DNA of 11,075 nucleotides, from assembly GCA_018713375.1 (NCBI GenBank), contig DVOV01000196.1, positions 1-11,075 on the forward strand, written 5' to 3'. This stretch comes from Candidatus Scatomorpha stercorigallinarum. GTDB taxonomy: Bacteria > Bacillota_A > Clostridia > Oscillospirales > Oscillospiraceae. Below the pieces are notes generated by a model. That model did no database searches and had not been told where the DNA came from. It was given only the letters and a program-made list of their open reading frames with translations. A program made the translations under genes and the position numbers. This document shows positions 6,478-11,075 of the stretch, in pieces; the stretch's first letter is position 1, and every line of letters begins with the position of its first letter.

Positions 6478-7589
6478 GTCTCGTCCTCCAGTTCGCCGAA
6501 ATACCAGCCGCTCACGCCGTTGTGCTTGCAGAGGAAGCCGCGGCTCGTCGTTTCCACAACGCCGACCTCGTCGCCGGGCGCGAGGGGCAGGGCGTAGTCC
6601 GTGCAGTCGTTGCAGCGGACGGCGCCGTCACTGCCGCGCCGCAGGTACTTTGTGAGGATGTCGAGCTCATAGCCCGTGCGCAGGTGGCGGCAGCGGGAGA
6701 ACTCCTCCCCCTGTTCGAGCACCTCCACAACATTGTCGCCCCAGCGGATGTAGGCGCTTCGCTGCGAGGCCGCCTGCGCCGTTTTCACGCGGCGGAGGGG
6801 GAAGGGGTCGTAGTAGACGCAGCCGAAGTCCTCGCTGCCGTTGCGCGGGATGATGAGCGCGTTGAGCTGCCCGTCGTCCTTGAGCACGCAGCCGCCGTCG
6901 ATGCTGACGATATGGCTCTCGCGGTCGATGAGCGGGTCAGCGCAGGTGATATCGCCGCCGTAGAGCACCACGGGCCAGTGGCCGACGATCACCCACTTGT
7001 CAAATTTCCGCCCCTGGCGCATGAAGTTGTCGTTTTTCATGCACTCCCAGCCGTCCCAGCCGGCGGGGTCGCCCTCCGGCAGGCCGCCGTGGACGAAGGT
7101 GTAGTGCTCCGTATCCAGCACGTGGGGCAGCGAGTCGATGAAGTCCAGCTCGGGCCGGAAATGCTCCGCTATCGCCGCGCGCATGGCGCCGACGTCCGGC
7201 TCCGGCGAGAGCGGGAAGCCTATCTCCTCGCACATCTGCGCCAGCAGGCCCGGGCCCCAGCCCATTCCGTTGCTGGCGAAATAGCGCCGCAGGTAGCCCT
7301 CCGTGTAGTGCTGCGGGCGGTAAATCTCCTCCTGCCAGCAGTCGCAGTTGCCCTGCACGGCGAGCACGCGGCGCTTCTTCGCCAGGTCCATGATATAGCG
7401 CAGCGTGGCGAGGCTCTGCGGCCCCTTCTCCACCATGTCGCCGCAAAAGACGAGCGTGTCCTCCTCCGTGAGCGCCAGCTTGTCCAGCAGCCCGCGCAGA
7501 TAGGGCAGGTTGCCGTGGATGTCGGAGATGGCGATGATGCGCCCGCTCTCCGGCAGCTGCGCGCGGGCGATCCTGGCCGGCCACATCAT
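6474..7589 (-). CDS. Calcineurin-like metallophosphatase with C-terminal SH3-like extension
   Basis: This 371-residue protein has a metallophosphoesterase core in residues 15-235. D23 and H25 are in ISDIHGN, D51 in VFCGDMVEKG, N81 and D83 in QGNCD, H167 in FVHGGL, and H204 in IVGHWPVV, a full dinuclear metal set of the PPP/lambda-phosphatase type. The last 90 or so residues are separate and strand-rich, ending in PGDEVGVVETTSRGFLCKHN and GWYFGELEDET, which resembles an SH3-like or KOW-like barrel. The start is ATG 7589 because it forms an ATGA overlap with the upstream stop codon and has GGAG at suitable spacing. The open frame continues to 8093 only because it is a shadow of the upstream gene. 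A protein or dinucleotide phosphatase role is possible; the substrate is unknown. Confidence 0.88.
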   Translation of the reverse strand: MMWPARIARAQLPESGRIIAISDIHGNLPYLRGLLDKLALTEEDTLVFCGDMVEKGPQSLATLRYIMDLAKKRRVLAVQGNCDCWQEEIYRPQHYTEGYLRRYFASNGMGWGPGLLAQMCEEIGFPLSPEPDVGAMRAAIAEHFRPELDFIDSLPHVLDTEHYTFVHGGLPEGDPAGWDGWECMKNDNFMRQGRKFDKWVIVGHWPVVLYGGDITCADPLIDRESHIVSIDGGCVLKDDGQLNALIIPRNGSEDFGCVYYDPFPLRRVKTAQAASQRSAYIRWGDNVVEVLEQGEEFSRCRHLRTGYELDILTKYLRRGSDGAVRCNDCTDYALPLAPGDEVGVVETTSRGFLCKHNGVSGWYFGELEDET

Positions 7590-8722
7590 ATCGGACGCTC
7601 CATCAGGTACTGCTCGGAGGACACTCCGGCGTCCGTCCTCAGCCGGCGGAAGCCGTAGTGCTCGTAAAAGCCGATGGCGTGTTCGTTGGTGACGGCCACG
7701 TGCAGGCGCAGCGCGCGCCGGCCCTGGCCCTCGAAATAGGCGGCGGCGCAGCCGATGAGCTGCACGCCCAGGCCGTGGTCGCGGAACTCCGGCAGCAGGT
7801 AGAGCAGGCTTATCCAGCCGCAGCCGTCGTCCCGTCCGCGGCGGGGGTCCAGCTCCAGCACGCCCACGGGCGTGTCGCCGCTCATCACCTTCATCAGGCA
7901 GCCGGGGGCCTTGGCGGCGTGCGAGCGCGCGCTGGAGAGATAGACGCTGGAGACGAAGCCGGCGTCGCTCCCGTGGGCCACCACCCAGCTGTCGCGGTAG
8001 CAGCGCAGGTAAAATGCCGCGTCCGCGTCCCGCCGCGGGTCCAGCGGCTCGAAGCGCAGGCTGGACATGTCCTCCTTTTTCGTATCCCGCCACCAGGACT
8101 GCTTTGCGAAAGTGGAGAGCGCGCCCAGATGGCTGTTGTCGTTATAATATTCCACCTCGATGCGCCCGGCATCCACGTGGAGCAGGGAAACGGAGGTGTT
8201 GTCCCCGTGCATCATGGCGTTTTCGCTGGTCAGGCCCAGCGCGCCCATGAGGAATATCTTGATGGCCATGCCGTGCGAGACCACGGCCACGGTCTTCCCC
8301 TCGTTTTCGGCGGCGATGCGCCGTATCTCCGCCGTCATGCGCCGCTGGACGTGCTCGAAGCTCTCGCTGCCCGGCACGGCCCAGTGCTCGATGTCGTTGT
8401 TGAACTTGTACATCTCCTGCGGCCAGCGGTAGGTGAGCTCGCCCCAGGGCTGGCCCTCCCAGACGCCCATGCAGATCTCCCGCAGCTGCTCGGTCTTGTG
8501 CAGCGTCAGGCTGCGGCCGCGGAGGAAGGCCCCCGCCGTCTCCACCGTGCGGTCCAGGTCGCTCGAATACACCGCGTCGATATGTATGCCCCGGAAGCGC
8601 TCCGCCAGCGCGTCGATCTGCTTTTTGCCGCGCTCGGTGATGCGCCCGTTCCAGTGCCCCTGCGCGCGGCGGAAGAGGTTGCCCTCCGCCTCCGCGTGAC
8701 GTACCAGATAGATATCCGTCAT
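7586..8722 (-). CDS. Histidine phosphatase fused to GNAT acetyltransferase
   Basis: This is a 378-residue two-domain protein. Residues 1-205 are a histidine phosphatase of the phosphoglycerate-mutase-like branch. R8-H9 are in LVRHAEAEGN, R58 in SSDLDRTVETA, E82 in REICMGVWEG, and H150 in VVSHG, so all catalytic positions are present. Residues 220-378 are a GNAT N-acyltransferase. The acetyl-CoA motif is LLPEFRDHGLGVQL (R314-x-x-G317-x-G319), followed by VAVTNEHAIGFYEHYGFRR (342-360). The start is set at ATG 8722, not 8728, because GGAGG is seven bases from the former and only one from the latter, and because phosphatases of this family begin a few residues before the RH motif. It is the first gene of the operon and overlaps the metallophosphatase start by four bases. 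Substrates of both domains are unknown. Confidence 0.9.
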   Translation of the reverse strand: MTDIYLVRHAEAEGNLFRRAQGHWNGRITERGKKQIDALAERFRGIHIDAVYSSDLDRTVETAGAFLRGRSLTLHKTEQLREICMGVWEGQPWGELTYRWPQEMYKFNNDIEHWAVPGSESFEHVQRRMTAEIRRIAAENEGKTVAVVSHGMAIKIFLMGALGLTSENAMMHGDNTSVSLLHVDAGRIEVEYYNDNSHLGALSTFAKQSWWRDTKKEDMSSLRFEPLDPRRDADAAFYLRCYRDSWVVAHGSDAGFVSSVYLSSARSHAAKAPGCLMKVMSGDTPVGVLELDPRRGRDDGCGWISLLYLLPEFRDHGLGVQLIGCAAAYFEGQGRRALRLHVAVTNEHAIGFYEHYGFRRLRTDAGVSSEQYLMERPI

Positions 8723-8759
8723 GCTCATGCCTCCGTGTTCTGCGCGCCGCGGCCGCGTA

Positions 8760-8789
8760 TTGACCGGCGGCTCCGCCTTGGGTTATAAT
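8760..8789 (+). promoter_or_regulatory. Promoter of the GT4-CsaB gene
   Basis: TTGACC (8760-8765) and a perfect TATAAT (8784-8789) are separated by 18 bases. The start should lie near 8796, about 50 bases before the TTG start codon. Confidence 0.65.
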
Positions 8790-8803
8790 AGGCGCGCAAG
8801 GTC

Positions 8804-8832
8804 ATTTTACTATATATCTCGCAAATAGACAA
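8804..8832 (-). promoter_or_regulatory. Promoter of the histidine phosphatase operon
   Basis: TTGTCT (8832-8827) and TAAAAT (8809-8804) are separated by 17 bases, which gives a start near 8797 and a leader of about 75 bases to the ATG at 8722. It faces the opposite promoter at 8760-8789. Confidence 0.5.
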
Positions 8833-8847
8833 GCGGAGGTTTGCGCC

Positions 8848-11075
8848 TTGAAAGTGATACATCTCATCAGCGGCGGGGACACCGGCGGGGCCAAGACCCA
8901 CGTCCACTCGCTGCTGCAGAATCTCTCCCGCAGCGTGACGGTGACGCTCGTCTGCTTCCGCGGCGGGCCCTTCGCCGAGGAGGCCGCCGCGCTGGGCATC
9001 GACACGCGCGTTTTCGCCGGCGGCTTCTTCCACGCCCTGCGCGAAGTGCGCGCGCTCATCGCCGCGGAGGGCTGCGACATCATCCACTGCCACGGCTCGC
9101 GCGCCAACCTGGCCGGCGCGCTGCTGCGCAGGAGCACCAGGAAGCCCGTGGTCAGCACCGTACACAGCGACTACCGGCTCGACTACCTGGGCCGCCCCGC
9201 CGCCGCCCTCACCTACGGCAAGCTCAACGTCTTCGCCCTGCGGCACATCAAGTACCACATCGGCGTGTCGGACGCCATGCGCGCGCTGCTCATCAGCCGC
9301 GGCTTCCCGCGCGCCACCACCTTTGCCATCTATAACGGCCTCGACTTCTCGCGCAGCGTACCGCAGCCCGACCGCGCGGCGTTCTACGCGCGCGTGGGCG
9401 CCAATGTTGGCCCCGGGGACGTGGTCGTCGGCGCCGCCGCGAGGCTCGACCCGGTGAAGGACCTCTCCACGCTCGTGCGCGGCTTTGCGCTGGCAAAAAA
9501 GTCCGTCCCGGGGCTGAAGCTCATCATAGCCGGCGAGGGCGCGGAGCGGCCGAACCTCGAGTCCCTGGCGGCGTCGCTCGGCGTGGCGGACAGCGTGACG
9601 CTCGCCGGCTGGCTGGACGACATGGACGAGTACTACGGCGCGCTGGACATCAATACGCTCACCAGCATCTCCGAGACCTTCCCCTACGCCATAACCGAGG
9701 GCGCGGCGCACCGCCTGCCCACTGTCTCCAGCCGCGTGGGCGGCATCCCCCGCCTCATCGAGGACGGCGTCACCGGCTATCTCTTCGAGCCCGGCGACTG
9801 GCAGGCGCTGGGCGAGCGCCTGGCGCGCCTGGCCTCCGACGCCACCCTGCGCGAGGCCCTGGGCGAGGCCATTTTCGAGCGCGCGGCGCGCGACTTCTCC
9901 ATGGAGGCCACCTGCCGCGAGCAGCGCGCCGTCTATGAGGAGATACTCTCGCGCGAGGCCAACGGCGGCCGCGCGGGCGTCCTCATCTGCGGGGCCTACG
10001 GCATGGGCAACGCCGGCGACGAGGCCATCCTGGACGCCATCACGGCGGAGATGCGCTCCATAGACCCGCTGATGCCCATCACCGTCCTCTCCCGCGACCC
10101 GGAGGGCGCGGAGGCCAGGCTGGATGTGGACGCCATCCACACCTTCAACGTCCCCGGCTTCCTGCGCGCCATGCGCCGCCGCACGCTGTACATAAACGGC
10201 GGCGGCAGCCTGATACAGGACGTCACCAGCCGCCGCAGCCTCTGGTTCTACCTCTTCACCCTGCGCGCGGCCCGGCGCTGCGGCTGCCGCGTGATGATGT
10301 ACGGCTGCGGCATCGGGCCCGTGCGCCGTCCCGGCGGCGTCAAAAGCACGCGCCGCACCATCAGCTCCTGCGTGGACATCGTCACGCTGCGCGAGCCGGA
10401 CAGCATGGAGGAGCTGCACCGCTTCGGCGTGCAGGGCCCGGAGCTGATACTGGCGAGCGACCCGGCGCTCACCCTCTCCCCCGCCCCGGCGGAGGAGATC
10501 GACGCCGAATTCAAAAGCGCCGGCGCCGACCCCAGGGGGAAATATATCTGCTTTGCCCTCCGCCGCTGGCCGGGCTTTGAGCAGAAGGCGGCGGACTTTG
10601 CCGCCGCCGCCCGCCACGCCTATGAAAAATACGGCCTCACGCCGGCCTTCGTCTCCATCAACCACAAGAGCGACGGCGAGGCCGCGGCCACCGTGGCCGC
10701 CCTGCTGGGTGACGTGCCGCGGGTGTTCATCCCCGGCCCGCTGCCCTCCGCGCTGGCCATTGGCGTCATGTCGCGCATGGAGGTCGTGGTGTCCATGCGC
10801 CTGCACGGCCTCATCTTCGCCGCCGGCCAGGGCGTGCCGCTGGTGGGCGTGAGCTACGACCCCAAGGTGACGGCCTTCCTCCGCTGCGTGGACGGAGCCT
10901 GCGTCTCCCTTGAGGAGCTGACGGCGGACGGCCTCTGCTCCCTCATCGACGGCGCCGCCGCCCTCCGCGCCGACCCCGCCGCGCTCGAGGCCTCCGTCGC
11001 GCGGCTGCGGGCGATAGAGCACAGGAATACGGAATCGGCGGCACGGCTACTTGGTACGAAGGGGACTGCGTCCCC
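8848..11075 (+). CDS. csaB: GT4 glycosyltransferase fused to CsaB-type polysaccharide pyruvyl transferase (partial, right edge)
   Basis: The frame is open from TTG 8848 to the edge (742 residues, no stop codon). The start MKVIHLISGGDTGGAKTHV is the glycine-rich N-terminus of GT4 enzymes, and GGAGG lies upstream at 8835-8839. Residues 1-370 are the glycosyltransferase, with ARLDPVKD (198-205) and the E-x7-E motif E276/E284 in ISETFPYAITEG. Residues 377-742 are CsaB-like, with GAYGMGNAGDEAIL (382-395), NGGGSLIQD (450-458), SMRLHGLIFAA with R651 and H653 (649-659), and GVSYDPKV (667-674). Such domains transfer pyruvate from PEP to a sugar as a ketal. In S-layer bacteria this modification of the secondary wall polymer anchors SLH proteins. 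The protein has no signal peptide or membrane helix, so it acts in the cytoplasm, probably adding a sugar and pyruvylating the same polymer precursor. That coupling is inference. Confidence 0.9.
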   Translation, partial: MKVIHLISGGDTGGAKTHVHSLLQNLSRSVTVTLVCFRGGPFAEEAAALGIDTRVFAGGFFHALREVRALIAAEGCDIIHCHGSRANLAGALLRRSTRKPVVSTVHSDYRLDYLGRPAAALTYGKLNVFALRHIKYHIGVSDAMRALLISRGFPRATTFAIYNGLDFSRSVPQPDRAAFYARVGANVGPGDVVVGAAARLDPVKDLSTLVRGFALAKKSVPGLKLIIAGEGAERPNLESLAASLGVADSVTLAGWLDDMDEYYGALDINTLTSISETFPYAITEGAAHRLPTVSSRVGGIPRLIEDGVTGYLFEPGDWQALGERLARLASDATLREALGEAIFERAARDFSMEATCREQRAVYEEILSREANGGRAGVLICGAYGMGNAGDEAILDAITAEMRSIDPLMPITVLSRDPEGAEARLDVDAIHTFNVPGFLRAMRRRTLYINGGGSLIQDVTSRRSLWFYLFTLRAARRCGCRVMMYGCGIGPVRRPGGVKSTRRTISSCVDIVTLREPDSMEELHRFGVQGPELILASDPALTLSPAPAEEIDAEFKSAGADPRGKYICFALRRWPGFEQKAADFAAAARHAYEKYGLTPAFVSINHKSDGEAAATVAALLGDVPRVFIPGPLPSALAIGVMSRMEVVVSMRLHGLIFAAGQGVPLVGVSYDPKVTAFLRCVDGACVSLEELTADGLCSLIDGAAALRADPAALEASVARLRAIEHRNTESAARLLGTKGTAS
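11061..11075. repeat. Short palindrome at the window end
   Basis: GGGGAC-TGC-GTCCCC forms a 6-bp perfect hairpin ending exactly at the right edge, in frame with the CsaB domain. It may be the start of a longer dispersed palindromic repeat, but only this half is visible. Confidence 0.35.

Noticed and set aside
6522..7658. A 378-residue plus-strand open frame
   Set aside because: It lies opposite the metallophosphatase, which has all its catalytic motifs and coupled starts. The plus frame has no domain.
7590..8093. An N-terminal extension of the metallophosphatase frame to 539 residues
   Set aside because: The extra residues overlap the GNAT domain in another frame and are Arg/Ala/Gly-rich. 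The ATGA overlap and GGAG site mark the real start at 7589.
7658..8788. A 376-residue plus-strand open frame
   Set aside because: It is the shadow of the histidine phosphatase-GNAT gene, with the same low-complexity composition and no ribosome binding site that decides a start.
8725..11022. A 765-residue open frame on the minus strand
   Set aside because: It is antisense to the GT4-CsaB gene, has low-complexity Ala/Gly/Arg/His content and no motif, and starts and ends without sensible signals. The plus strand carries full family motifs through the same interval.

Overview
The window is GC-rich bacterial DNA, densely coded on both strands. A tRNA-sensing T-box leader, strong AGGAGG-type ribosome binding sites and the gene families present point to a Firmicute, most likely a high-GC member of the Clostridia such as an Oscillospiraceae-like gut anaerobe. 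That placement is inference; there is no rRNA or marker gene to fix it. No tRNA, rRNA, CRISPR array, transposase or integrase was seen.

Layout from left to right. (1) Positions 1-1103, minus strand: a stand-alone TrpB2-type tryptophan synthase beta subunit, cut by the left edge. It is preceded by a complete T-box leader whose specifier codon reads UGG (Trp), with its own promoter and intrinsic terminator. (2) Positions 1125-4720, minus strand: a compact operon in the order mtaD-like amidohydrolase, M20 dipeptidase, small cupin, MarR-type regulator. (3) Positions 4722-5333, plus strand: an HD-domain nucleotidase-like gene. Its promoter stands back to back with the promoter of operon 2. (4) Positions 5340-6141, minus strand: an XRE regulator and a short ImmA/IrrE-type HExxH protein. 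An inverted repeat, probably the operator, lies inside the promoter spacer. (5) Positions 6156-8832, minus strand: a translationally coupled three-gene operon. It encodes a histidine phosphatase fused to a GNAT acetyltransferase, a calcineurin-like metallophosphatase with an extra C-terminal domain, and a DUF1294 membrane protein, and it ends in a strong hairpin terminator. (6) Positions 8848-11075, plus strand: a large gene starting at TTG and running off the right edge. It encodes a GT4 glycosyltransferase fused to a CsaB-type polysaccharide pyruvyl transferase.

Together the genes cover tryptophan supply (1), nucleoside and peptide salvage (2 and 3), a small phage- or ICE-like regulatory pair (4), an uncharacterised phosphatase/acetyltransferase operon (5) and cell-wall polymer decoration (6). 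Almost every intergenic stretch is explained by promoters, leaders or terminators. The clearest regulatory discovery is the tRNA-Trp T-box. The least explained genes are operon 5 and the GT4-CsaB fusion.
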